From contig CM026564.1 in assembly GCA_015143295.1 (NCBI GenBank), positions 10,156,416-10,220,415 of the forward strand: a DNA stretch of 64,000 nucleotides, read 5' to 3'. The stretch comes from Tetracentron sinense (Eukaryota; Streptophyta; Magnoliopsida; Trochodendrales; Trochodendraceae). This document shows, piece by piece, positions 24,394-35,806 of this stretch (position 1 is the stretch's first letter; each line of letters opens with the position of its first letter). The notes under the pieces were generated by a model that did no database searches, was not told where the DNA came from, and was given only the letters and a program-made list of their open reading frames with translations. A program made the position numbers and the translations under genes.

Positions 24394-24735
24394 TCAAGGA
24401 GGTTGGTAGCCCAGGGACATTCGGGTACTAGCCTCTGGCTCACATAAAAATCCAAAACACATATTGTCAATGAGGTTGGTAGGCCAGGGGAATTCGGGTG
24501 CCAGCCTCTGGCTCACAAGAAAACTAAACAAGTAATAAAAATCACTACATGTCAAGGAGGTTGGTAGCCCAGGGACATTCGGGTACTAGCCTCTAACTCA
24601 CAAGAAAACATTGCATGTCAAGGAGGTTGGTAGCCCAGGGATATTCAGGTACTAGCCTCTGGCTCACAAGAAAACCATATATCAAGGAGGTTGGCAGCCC
24701 AGGGAGATTCGGGTGCAAGCCTCTGGCTCACAAGT
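24394..24735. repeat. Minisatellite in TE3 5' LTR (five units)
   Basis: Five units of about 57-75 bp, each containing TCAAGGAGGTTGGTAGCCC, a CGGGTACTAGCCTCT-type core and GGCTCACAAG. Unit and sequence differ from the TE1/TE2 minisatellites. Confidence 0.93.
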
Positions 24736-25459
24736 TACAAGATGCAAGTTTACAAGATGATGCCAAGGCATTCATACATGCTCGCATACATGATTTCTAC
24801 AAGGCATACCGAGACATGTAATGGGTTTCCAAGCATGAGTTTTATCGGAGTTTTCGTATTCATGCACGCACATCAAGATGATTGTATTGTACAATGCCTT
24901 ATACTATTTCTTTTGTGATGCTCTAATTACTGCTTTGTACTGTATTACTGTTATTGTCTTTATTATTGTTATGGTTAGCTAGTAGCTTGTACTCGCTGAG
25001 TATTCCATGCTCAGCCATACTTTCATGTCGGCAGGTACCGAGGAAGCCCTCGACCCGAAACCTTGGGTCGAGGAAGAATATATAGAGGAGAGAGAGTCGT
25101 CTATCCCCCTGCAGTCTCAGGCGGACCGAGACCTCGACGTGTGGCCGTACCTCGACTACTATTGAGGGGACAGTACGAGAGGGTTTTGTGTATTTTGATG
25201 TTTTGATAGGTGGGCCTATCCACCTTAGACTAAGACATGTTTTGTATATATGTTGACTTGGAATACTATTTTGGGAAATGATAGAAGAAAAAAAAAATTA
25301 GTTTACGCTTCCACAATCTATGTTTAGCTTCCGCGCTCTGATTATCATTGTATTAGTATTATATTTACCTTGTTCATTACAGGATGGTTTGGCAGGTACG
25401 TATAGTCACACCTAAAGTATCCCTTAACTCCTAAGGGGTATTTTGGGGCGCGATAGAGG

Positions 25460-25471
25460 TGGTATCAGAGC
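25460..25471 (+). other. TE3 primer binding site (initiator Met tRNA)
   Basis: Perfect TGGTATCAGAGC, four bases after the 5' LTR. Confidence 0.93.
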
Positions 25472-25792
25472 TCTAGGCATTAGAGTCCTTAGGATCGTCT
25501 AGTACTTGATACCATAATTGAACAAGGCATTAGGTATTAGGAAAGAGTCATATTCCAAGTATAGACTAACAATTTTGTCTTAGTCAAAATGGGTTGAACT
25601 TCAACCAAACTTAGAGTACTACGCTCGGAACACGAATTGTATGTATGATGTTGTGTTGTTTACCAAGTGTGCATTAATTGTGTTATGCTTATTAAATATG
25701 CTTGATGAATATGTATTGAGTGAATTGCGAAATTTGTACTAAATGCGTATCCAAGTTAGACTCTTGTTGTATTGTCGTTCTCAGGAGAAATC

Positions 25793-27002
25793 ATGAGACG
25801 CAATACCCGGGGTCGCGGGTACAACACGAGGAGCAATGGAGGTGATGCTCCATCGGGTGATGATCAACCCGACTTTGCCCAAACATTCGCATCTATAGCT
25901 GAGACTTTGGCTATGTTGGCGGTAAGGCAACCGGCTACTCCGCCTAATGCCGCACTTATACTAGGATAGAAGCTTTTAGGAGGATGAGGCCTCCAACGTT
26001 TTGTGGAAGCATTGATCCACTTGTTGCCGAGAGTTGGATTCGGCAACTCAAGAAGATATTCTCGGTATTGGCACCTACTGAAGCGGAAAGGGTCACATGG
26101 GCCGCCTTTATGCTTGAAGGCGAGGCCAATCATTGGTGGAAGTCCGCACTTCGGACCCGAGAATTGACCCGGCAAGGTCAAGACTGAACTTGGGAAGAAT
26201 TCTTGGAAGTTTTCAACAAGTACTTTCTGGTCGAGATGAAAGAGAAGATGGAAGTTGAGTTCATTACCTTGGAGCAAGGTAATATGTCGGTAGCGGCTTA
26301 TGAAGCCAAATTTTCGGAGCTATCTCGGTTTGCTCCGTATATGATAGCGAACGAGGCTATGAAGACCCAAAAATTTAAGAGGGTTTTAAAGGTCTACCTC
26401 AAGGATTGAGTCCCAATGTTCCGACATAAGACATATTCAGAAGTGGTAGACAAGGCACTTTTAGCTGAGTCGAACTCCGAGGAATTTTTCAAGAGAAGAG
26501 GAATGGAGAAAGGACAATCAAGCAGTTCAGGGGAGAAAAGAGCAAGGACTAACTTTTATCAGTCTGCAGGGCCGGCTCAGTCATAGAGGATATATTCAGC
26601 ACCACAGGGCTCCCCACTCTTTTGCTCCACCGGCTTTTCGCCTAGCTACCTCATATACTCCTCGCCTTGCATTACCTCAGGCTACGGGTTATGCTTCTTC
26701 CACCTATTCACATGATGTCTGCACTTTTTGTGGAAGGAGACATCCAGCAGGAGAATGTCGGAGGGTTACAGGAAGTTGCTTCCATTGTGGTGACCATGGC
26801 CACATGGTTAGAGACTGTCCCCGGCGCCATTTTCCAGCTCAATCTTCAGGGATCAGGCCCTCGATTAGGCAGACATCTCAGCCTAGCTCTTCTCAGGCTT
26901 CGAGAGCCTCACAGTCTACACAGCCTCCTCGCCCAGCCATCCAAGGCCGAGTTTTCGCCCTGTCGGAGAGAGACGCACGTGCATCCAACGATGTCGTGCA
27001 AG
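25793..27002 (+). pseudogene. gag: TE3 gag, broken
   Basis: ATG at 25793 (MRRNTRGRGYNTR). Core MRPPTFCGSIDPLVAESW from 25984 and GEANHWW near 26125. Zinc knuckle CFHCGDHGHMVRDC near 26780-26820. Lesions: frameshift and TAG near 25967, TGA at 26185 replacing Trp, frameshift and TGA near 26407, TAG near 26584. It ends at the candidate splice donor CAAG|GTACGC. Confidence 0.86.
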
Positions 27003-27137
27003 GTACGCAAGAATTCTAGAGTTTAAGTTGTGCAAAATTTCTATGGTTGATGAATTATTAATTTTACTAGGAGTTTCCTATGTATGATGTTTGTTATTAT
27101 TTGAAATCTACTGATATTAGTTACTTAATCGTACAAG
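27003..27137 (+). other. TE3 candidate gag-pol intron (135 bp), frame lost
   Basis: Begins CAAG|GTACGCAAG; the likely end is TCGTACAAG|CG. Unspliced translation stops after four codons (TAG). Joining the borders leaves the protease one base out of frame, so a base was lost or the acceptor has decayed. The position matches TE1, TE2 and TE4. Confidence 0.45.
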
Positions 27138-30100
27138 CGCTTTATTAGTGAACGAGTGTCTCGCCTGAGTGTTGATTGACACAGGATCCACTCACTCCTT
27201 TGTCTCACCCAGTTTTACAAAGGGCTTTTTGATTGAGGTTACTCTGTTAGAGCGGGAATTGACCATCGCAACTCCACTCGGCAAGTCAATTGATACGGAT
27301 AAAGTATTTAGAGATTGTGTAGTTCAAGTAGGGGAGAATGAACTATTAGCCGATCTTATCATTTTGGATTTCCAAGATTTGGACTTTGACGTCATTCTTG
27401 GTATGGATTGGCTAGCAACCCACCACAGCCATGTTGCATGTTTTGAGAAAGTGGTGAATTTCAAGCCAGAGGGAGTAAAGGCATTCCACTTTCGAGGATT
27501 GTGGGAAAGGGACATTGCTCGCCTCGCAGCTTTGAGCTTAGCACACCCAGAAGCACAAAACTCCTCAGCCATTCCGGTCGTGAGTGAGTTCTTAGATGTG
27601 TTTCCGGAGGAACTTCCCGGATTACCTCCGAATCGAGAGATTGAGTTCGCTATAGAGCTTACACCGGGCACCGCTCCAATTTCAAGGGCGCCGTATAGAA
27701 TGACCCCAATAGAGCTTGAAGAATTGAAGAAGCAGATTGAGGAGTTACAACAACTTGACTTCATCCAACCAAGTGTCTCGTCATGGGGAGCTCTAGTCCT
27801 CTTTGTGAAGAAGAAAGGCGGGTCGATGAGAATGTGTATAGACTACCGTCAGTTGAACAAGGCAACTATCAAGAATCATTATCCCTTGCCAATGATAGAC
27901 GACTTATTTGACCAACTGAAGGGAGCGAGATTTTTCTCCAAAATTGATCTTAGATCGGGATATCATCAGTTAAGGATCAAGGCAGAAGATGTCCCAAAGA
28001 CTGTTTTCAGGACTCGGTATGGGCACTACGAGTTCTTTGTCATGCCTTTTGGGCTGACGAATGCACCGGCGGTGTTCATGGATTTGATGAACCGGGTGTT
28101 CTGATCATACTTGGATCGATGTGTGATTGTGTTCATCGACAACATTTTGGTGTATTCCCAGACACGGGAAGATCACGCACGAGACCTCCGCCTTGCTCTG
28201 GAGATGTTGAGAGAGCATAGGCTATATGCCAAATTGAGTAAGTGTGAATTCTGGTTAGAGAATGTCGCATTTCTTGGACACGTGGTGTCGACCGAGTGCA
28301 TTTCTGTTGACCCGGCAAAGGTAGAGGCAGTTTTGAGCTGGGAAAGACCCAAGAGTGTCTCGGAGATACGTAGTTTTCTCCGGTTGGCAGGCTATTTTCG
28401 GAGATTTGTGGAGGGATTCTCCAGTTTGGCTGCACCTCTCACTTACCTGATGAGGAAGAATGCCAAGTTTAGTTGGAGCGACAAATGCGAAGTGAGTTTT
28501 CAAGAGTTGAAGAAACGCCTCACCACAGCCCCCGTCCTTACTATGCCATCCGGACATATTGGGTATGAGGTGTATAGTGATGCCTCGCACGTGGGACTTG
28601 GGTGTGTCCTAATGCAGCACAAGAAGGTCATTGCCTATGCATCAAGGCAACTGAAGGAGCATGAAAAGAATTACCCCACTCACGACTTGGAGCTTGCTGC
28701 GGTCGTGTTTGCACTCAAGATTTGGCACCATTACCTTTACGGGGTAGAGTTCTATGTGTTCACGGATCACAAGAGTCTCAAGTATCTCTTTTCCCAAAAA
28801 GAGCAAAACTTACCGCAAAGGCATTGGATTGAGTTCTTAAAAGACTATGAGTGCACTATCCAATATCACCCGGGAAAAACAAATGTGGTAGCAGACACTT
28901 TGAGTAGGAAACCACCGAGGTTGTTGACCCACATGTTAGTGCGAGAATGGAGATTGTTGGAAGATTTAGCAAATCTGGACATCAGTGTGAATGATTCAGT
29001 CTGCAGCCCTGTCTTGGCAAATGTCACGGTCCGGCCGTACATTATAGATTTGATCCAAAAGTATCAAGCCATGGATACTGACTTGTTGGCTTTCCGGGAC
29101 AAGGAAATTGCCAAGGGTAGTGAAGACTTTTCTCTCACTAGTCGGGGTACTATCACATTCAAGGGAAGGCTATGTGTCCCAGCCAATGCGAATCTTCGGC
29201 GAGAGATTATGGATGAAGCACATCGTTCAAAGTAAACGGTGCATCCCGGGGGTACAAAGATGTACCGGAATCTCAAGAGTCACTTTTGGTGGCGAAACAT
29301 GGAGAGGGATGTTGTGGAGTATGTGGCACGATGTTTGGTGTGCCAACAGGTGAAAGCAGAGTACTTGAGACCGACTGGACTTTTGCAGTCTCTCCCTATT
29401 CCTGAGTGGAAGTGGGAACATATCTCTATGGACTTCATTGTGGGGTTACCGAAGACGGTTAGAAACATCGATGCTATATGGGTTGTTGTCGATAGACTCA
29501 CGAAGTCCGTCCATTTCTTACCGTACCGGACTACCTTCAATTCCAATCAGTTGGCTACATTGTACATCAAAGAAATAGTTCGGTTGCACGGGGTGCCAGT
29601 GAGCATTGTGTCAGATTGGGACCCAAGATTTACATCCAGGTTTTGGAAAAGTTTTCAAGGTGCAATGGGCTTCCGGTTAGACTTTAGCACGACTTTCCAC
29701 CCATAGACCGACAAGCAAACCGAGATAGTGAATTAGGTTATTGAAGATATGCTCCGAGCATGTATGCTAGACTTCAAGGGAAGTTGGGAGGATCACCTAC
29801 CTTTGGTAGAATTCGCCTACAATAATAGTTACCAGGCAAGCATACAGATGGCGCCTTTTGAGGCTTTGTACGGAAGAAGTTGTAGATCCCCGTTGTATTG
29901 GGATGAAGTGGGAGAAAGAAAAATTTTGGGCCCCGAGTTGATTGAACAAACTATGGATAGAGTCAAGCTCATCCGGGAGAGGTTGAAGACCGCACAAGAC
30001 CGACAGAAAAGCTATGCCGACAACCGAAGGAGGGATCTTGAATTCTGAGTCGGTGACTTTGTTTTTGTCAAGATTTCACCAACCAAGGGTGTTATGAGAT

Positions 30101-30468
30101 TCGGGAAGAGAGGCAAGCTTAGCCTGAGATATGTGGGTCCGTTCAAGATCATTACAAGAGTCGGTGAGGTGGCTTACCGTATTGCTTTGCCCGCTCATAT
30201 GGCGGCGGTCGACAACATGTTTCAAATCTCCATGCTTCGAAAGTATATCCCGGACCCTTCGTATGTCATCGAGCCTGATCCGGTAGAGATCCGAGAGGAC
30301 CTCACCCTAGTTGAACAACTGGTTCAGATCTTGGATAGAAGGGATCAAGTCTTGCGTAACAAAATTATTCCGTTAGTCCTTGTAAGATGGCAACACCATT
30401 CGAGGGAAGAAGCTACTTGGGAACGAGAAGCCGAAGTGCGAGAAAAGTATCCTCAGTTATTTGTTTAG
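27138..30468 (+). pseudogene. pol: TE3 pol with chromodomain, broken
   Basis: Protease ([10 protein letters not shown], 27172), RT from about 27780 to 28300 (IDYRQLNK; an FIDN palm motif where TE4 has FVDD), RNase H ([10 protein letters not shown], 28560), integrase zinc finger (28 kb end to 29.35), integrase core (to about 30000) and a C-terminal chromodomain-like end (RDQVLRNKIIPLVLVRW...EEATWE) before a TAG at 30466. Stops: TGA 27166, TGA 28102, TAA 29233, TAG 29704, TAG 29734, TGA 30046. Most are C-to-T or G-to-A changes. The RT motif change would itself impair catalysis. Confidence 0.92.
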
Positions 30469-30547
30469 GGCCTTGACATTCCCTTATATTTCGGTTATGG
30501 TCTTGTGCATGTATGTATCATCCAAATTTCGAGGATAAAATTTTTGT

Positions 30548-30559
30548 AAGGGGGGAGAA
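30548..30559 (+). other. TE3 polypurine tract
   Basis: AAGGGGGGAGAA directly before the 3' LTR. It is preceded by the family-conserved ATTTCGAGGATAAAAT, a form of the CGAGGACGAAAT box common upstream of the tract in plant gypsy elements. Confidence 0.9.
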
Positions 30560-33008
30560 TGTAGCACCTTCGACTTTTTCATCTTTAATGAATAACACTT
30601 TCGTAGCTAATTGACTTTTCTCGTAGTCTAATTAATAAATAAGGGAGAAATCGAAAATTTTGAAATGTCAAAAATGTTCATTTTCGAAAGACGAATCCAA
30701 CGCAAGTTGAATCGTCAAAATCCGACGAACAAGTCAAAAGATATGGCCAAAACAGTGGAACCTACAGAGCACCGATCGCTCGGTCATTTGTAGCGATCGA
30801 TCGGTCCAAAACCGATCGATCAGTAGCTATCGACTGGTTAACTTTTTTGTATGGGAAAATTTTCCAGAGAGCATGTTTTTAACCAATCGCTCGGTCAGGA
30901 ACACCAATCGCTCGGTAGGCAACCGATCGATCGGTCATAACCACCGATCGCTCGGTCTTCGCGTTTTTGCAGAAATTTCAGTAAGGGTTATTTCATCTTT
31001 TGGGGTTTAAACCCTTTCCTATAAGGCTTTGCCCGAACCTTAGGGCTTCATTCACGATACTTAAGAGATTTTGAGAGATAGTGAGAGAGGAGAAGAGGAT
31101 TTCTAACCTAGGGTTTCCATTGGAGAAGGAATCAAAGGGTTTAACAACCCTAGATCATCCTCAAACTTGGATTGCTTCAAGTTCAAGGCTCAAGCTCGTG
31201 TGGGATTCATTCTCCAAGCTAGGGCAGCAATCCTACGACGTTTGAAAGGGGTTTCTTCCCCACACCAAGTCTCCTTCAAGCAAGGGTTTCTTCTTTCAAG
31301 TTAGAGCTTCAATCAAGGTTTCTACAAGATCAAGCCTTGATTCACAGTTAGTACACCCTACTAACTTTCCTTAGCAATAATCTAAGTTTTCTATATGAAA
31401 TGTTATTCTTACCATTATGCTTTCTTCCTTGTGAAATGTATCTTCTCTAATAAGCATAAACAAGATAAGGAAAATTGTATGGATGTGTGGATGAGAGGTT
31501 GATTGAGGCGATGAGATGCCAAATGTATGATGTGTGATATGTGTGGTATGTGAAATGAAAAATGGAGGATGGACATTGTATAAATAATGAACTCACTTTG
31601 ATTATTGGATGAAAAATATGTACTAAAAAGAAGAAGATGAACTATGGAGGAACATTGCATGTTATGTGTTCGACAAAATGCCTAAACTATGAAATAATGA
31701 CTTGAATGAAGAAAATGGATATAGGCCTTATGCATGTGTTCTCATGAATGATGAATTGATCAAATGTCATGTAGATTACTCAAATTCTCTTATGCATATA
31801 TTATGAATTGAATTGTAATGCCATATCTTTCTTGTTATCCTCATTCCATGATTGTCATTATTGGCACGTACACGAGCACGCATGTTAGCATGAACCTAGA
31901 TTTCAAGAGCATATGCATATAATAAAGAACAAGAAAATATTGCATGTCAAGGAGGTTGGTAGCCCAGGGACATTCAGGTACTAGCCTCTGGCTCACAAGA
32001 AAATCCAAAACATGTATTCTCAAGGAGGTTGGTAGCCCAAGAGAATTCGGGTACTAGCCTCTGGCTCACAAGAAAACTAAACAACTAATAAAAATTACTA
32101 CATGTCAAGGAGGTTGGTAGCCTAGGGACATCCGGGTACTAGCCTTTGGCTCAATAGAAAACATTGCATGTCAAAGAGGTTGGTAGCCCAGGGATATTCG
32201 GGTACTAGCCTCTGGCTCACAAGAAAACCATATATCAAGGAGGTTGGCAGCCCAGGGAGATTTGGGTGCTAGCCTCTGGCTCACAAGTTACAAGATGCAA
32301 GTTTACAAGATGATGCCAAGACATTCATGCATGCTCGCATACATGATTTCTACAAGGCATACCGAGACATGTAACAGGTTTCCAAGCATGTGTTTTATCG
32401 GAGTTTTTGCATTCATGCACGCACGTCAAGATGATTGTATTGTACCATGCCGCATACTATTTCTTTTGTGATGCTCTGATTACTGTTTTGTTCTGTATTA
32501 CTGTTGTTGTGTTTATTATTGTTATGGTTAGCTAGTAGCTTGTACTCGCTGAGTATTCCATGCTCAGCGGTACTTTCATGTCGGCAGGTACAGAGGAAGC
32601 CCTCGACCAGGAGCCTTGGGTCGAGGAAGAGTATATAGAGGAGAGAGAGTCATCTATCCCCCTACAGTCCCAGGCGGACCGAGACCTCGAGGTGTAGCCG
32701 TACCTCCACTACTGTTGAGGGGACAGTACGAGAGAGTTTTGTGTATTTTGATGTTTTGATAGGTAGGTCTGTCCACCTTAGACTTAGACATGTTTTGTAT
32801 ATATGTTGACTTGGAATACTATTTTGGGAAATGATAAAAGAAAAGAAAAATTAGTTTACGCTTCCGCAATCTATGTTTAGCTTCCGCGCTCTGATTATCA
32901 TTGTATTAGTATTATATTTACCTTGTTCATTACAGGATGGTTTGGCAGATACGTATAGTCACACCTAAAGTATCCCTTAACTCCTAGGCGGTAGTTTGGG
33001 GCGCGACA
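30560..33008 (+). repeat. TE3 3' LTR
   Basis: Starts TGTAGCACCTTCG and ends GGGGCGCGACA, then TSD GCATC. It has the palindrome array (30771-30957) and the five-unit minisatellite (31946-32290). It is closer to the TE5 LTR than to its own 5' LTR, as expected if the 3' LTR was duplicated with the block. Confidence 0.93.
30771..30957. promoter_or_regulatory. GATCG palindrome array, TE3 3' LTR
   Basis: Same order and spacing of ACCGATCGNTCGGT-type motifs as in the 5' LTR. Confidence 0.68.
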
Positions 33009-33013
33009 GCATC

Positions 33014-35278
33014 CTCTTTATATTAGTAAAAAAAGATGAGTTGACAAAATAAAAAATATTAGTTTGAAAATTTTATTTTTTCTCTTAATACTTATTTAAC
33101 AATGATAAAACTAACTGAAGTTGTATTTTTTTTATTGAGTTAACAATAAGTGGGTATTTGCAAAAGAATTTGAAAGTAAGTTGTGGAGAATGCAAAATAT
33201 GAAAGGCACTGAAGGAATTTACAAATACATGAAAAGATAGGATTTTTTTTTTTACAAAAATCCCTTTTTTAATTGTGGTTACTGTCCTTTAATTATGATT
33301 AATTGTTTTAACTACTTTTTCTAAAAATTAAGATTAAGAATATGAACATTAAGAAATAGCGATTCTTAATCAGAGTTCAACAAAAAAAAGATAAAAAGGA
33401 AACCAATGGCCAGAAAATTGGGGACAAGACGCCGTCCTTGCGGCATCCTGCGAGAAAGATTTAGAGTTAACAATAAGAAAATAATCATCTCCTCAGTAGG
33501 TGACGAGGAGGTGCATCTCGGTCCCCTTTTAATGTCACATGTCCCGCTTTTAACTTTATTTAATTGCGGTTAAGATTCAATCACCCTTAGGGTTCACCTA
33601 TCTACCCTTAGTTTTTAGAAAAATAAAATAATAACAAATTTAACCACAGGAGTTTAAAAAAATAACCACAGTTCATGAAAGTTGAGTTGGCTTTGTGACA
33701 GCGATGTGTAATAATTTGCTGCTCGTCAGTGGAGCAAACTATTGCTTTTCTCAATAATAGAAAGACTTCCATAGTGTGAAAGAGTCTGGATTTATCCTGG
33801 CTTGGCCGAAGTAAAATACTCTGACCTAAGCTAATAAACACCCTTTAAATTTGATCAAGAAGTTTTAATCTTTGTAATTAAAAAAATTTATTTATTTTTT
33901 CTAAAAGTCAAGATTCGATTCTTTAGCCCTAAAATTTAACAAATTTTAATCGCAATTAAAAAAAGTTTAAAAAGGGACACACGGTGGGTGAGTTAGAGAG
34001 GCTAGACCAAACTATTTTACTCTGCCCCAAAAACAAGAGAAAATCCTATACCTATGAAAAAATTCTACTTTTATTTGCTTCTTAATTATTTTTATTATTT
34101 CTTCTAGTTAATTATTATTTTAGTTTATGCTTAACTAGTGGGCCGCATGTGCGATGCACGTGAGAGATAAGGGAAGGGGAGAGAGATTGGAAAGAGGAAA
34201 TCTAGTAAGGGTATTTTAGAAAAAAATTAAAGAATATTTTATGTATAGAAACTTAAGGGACATTTTAGATATAAAAAATTGTGAGAGACACGTTGGTTAT
34301 AGAAATATGACGTAAAGACATTTTGAGAACCAAAATGCTTTAGAACCCAAAGATAGATGGGTGAATCCTAAGGGTGGATAAATCTTAACCACAGTTAAGG
34401 AGTGTTCAAAGAAACAAATTAGACCTCAGTGGCGTATCCAGACTCCTAGGTGGATTTGGAAAAAATCATACGTTTTAAAGGAGGGCATATATAAGAAGAT
34501 AAGAAAAAGGAAATGAAAAACGGACCCCTCAATGACCTCATTAGTCCAAGCCCTTTTTTTACCACCCATCAACTGTGGTTAACTTCTTAAGGTTATGCAA
34601 TCTAACTATGGTTTTTTACCAAAAAAAACAAAATTACTAATTTTAATTTAGTAAACTTAATCAGGGCTTAGAAGCAAATGAATCACAAGATAATAGAAGG
34701 GGTAGTATCGGAATTTAGTAAAATATCATTAGTAATAAAGGGGTTATATCGAAATTTATCAAAAAATAATCAGTTTTATTATAAAGGGCAAATTTGAAAT
34801 TAGGAAAAACTTCCGGCGCAGTTTTGAACAGGGAATCGGCATTATAATAATAAAGATGAGTCAAATTCACGGGCCTTAGGATCCAACTTGCATTTGCCTT
34901 TCATTTTCTGTCCTACTATGAGGCGTTCTAGCCCTACTCTCATCCAGTCCTTACTCTAAGTCAAAACAACACATGTGAGAGAAATGATGGTTTTTTGTAT
35001 TGCAAATAAAGATATGCTGATTTTTGAGCGAAAGTAAGAATTGCCTGAGAGTACAGGGCTCTTCTGATATAGTGGCATTCTCTCTCTCTCTTCTCATCCT
35101 CTATCTCATTTTCAATTGGGTCCATTACTTGGAATTTGAGGGATACAAGACCTGGAATCTTATTTAGTTGGTGCTGGCGAGAAACAGGGAGCTCCACTCC
35201 GAATCCGCCACGTACACGAGACATGCCTACCAAAGGTGTGTGAAATGTGAACGCAATATTGGAGTATCTGAGTGGAAG
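33014..35278. other. Intergenic DNA with degenerate foldback MITEs
   Basis: No gene. Inverted-repeat arms of the foldback family are seen near 33487-33640 (GGTTAAGATTCAATCACCC), near 33850-33990, and near 34360-34450 (GGGTGAATCC, TTAACCACAGTTAAGG). A short CT microsatellite is near 35085. The same sequence, with a few per cent differences, is at 60181-62458. Confidence 0.7.
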
Positions 35279-35589
35279 CCAAATCCTCTACGGTGATAAC
35301 TGGATTGGCAAATCCGGTTATCACCCTGAGGTCGCCACATGCCCCTTTTACACCCCTTAACAGTGGTTAAGATTCACCCACCTCTAAGGGTTTACCCAGT
35401 CATCTTTGGTTTTAGAAAACATATTAATTCTTTTTAAATATTTTAATATTAAAATTATTTTTTAATACTAAAAAAAGAATTAAACGTGGGTGAATCTTCA
35501 CCACTGTTAAGGAGTGTCAATAGGACACGTGGCGACCTTGGGGTGATAACCGGATTGGCCAAATCCGATTATTACCTTAGAGGATTTGG
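35279..35589. mobile_element. Foldback MITE upstream of the CNL gene, 311 bp
   Basis: Nearly the whole element is one imperfect inverted repeat. The left arm begins CCAAATCCTCTACGGTGATAA; the right end, read in reverse, begins CCAAATCCTCTAAGGTAATAA. Arms continue through ATCCGGTTATCACC, GGTCGCCAC, CCTTAACAGTGGT and AGATTCACCCAC with an AT-rich centre. It ends about 217 bp upstream of the CNL start codon and could contribute promoter sequence or be a source of hairpin small RNA (inference). Confidence 0.8.
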
Positions 35590-35655
35590 TTTCGAGTCGT
35601 CACGTGGTCTCCCTCTTCTCTCACTTTCTCTCTCCTCACTAATTGAGTCCATTAC

Positions 35656-35744
35656 CTTTCAAGGAGAGTTTGGATGGGGCCCTCCTATGTAAGATACAAA
35701 GGGGCAACAGCGCAAGCTGTTGCCCATCCGAACTCTTTCAAGGA
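35656..35744. other. Hairpin-forming segment in the CNL leader, copy 1 only
   Basis: CTTTCAAGGA occurs at 35656 and 35735. The 79 bp between the repeat starts are missing from copy 2, where CTTTCAAGGA is single. The segment has a perfect 10-bp stem (GGGCAACAGC / GCTGTTGCCC, loop GCAA, 35702-35725) inside an outer imperfect stem (GTTTGGATGGG / CCCATCCGAAC). It lies 63-151 bp before the start codon. Confidence 0.8.
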
Positions 35745-35806
35745 CAGCATCTATACATTATAGTGCACTCTGAACATTTCTTGGTTACCAGACAAAGGGA
35801 GAAAGA

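Larger units (their letters stand above)
23007..25455 (+). repeat. TE3 5' LTR
   Basis: Starts TGTAGCACTCCGG and ends GCGCGATA (terminal CA changed to TA). It contains the palindrome array, CTATAAGG as a possible TATA element near 23466, and a minisatellite at 24394-24735. Confidence 0.93.
23007..33008 (+). mobile_element. TE3: Ty3/gypsy chromovirus, full length
   Basis: Plus-strand element of 10002 bp: LTRs 23007-25455 and 30560-33008 (2449 bp each), primer site, gag, candidate intron, pol with chromodomain, polypurine tract. The TSD is GCATT (23002-23006) and GCATC (33009-33013), one base different. It is inserted in the right TSD of the hAT-like element. The LTRs differ visibly (several per cent by eye), so it is older than TE4. 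Its 3' half and right flank recur at 55143 onward. Confidence 0.94.

Noticed and set aside
24394-24735. Regularly spaced repeats resembling a CRISPR-like array
   Set aside because: Units are contiguous LTR minisatellite copies with diverged sequence, shared by both LTRs of TE3 and by TE5, in a plant genome. There are no unique spacers.
33009-33016. GCATCCTC as evidence for an independent TE5 insertion with its own duplication
   Set aside because: The TE5 flank reads GTATCCTC followed by the same downstream DNA, so it is the same insertion duplicated, not a second event.
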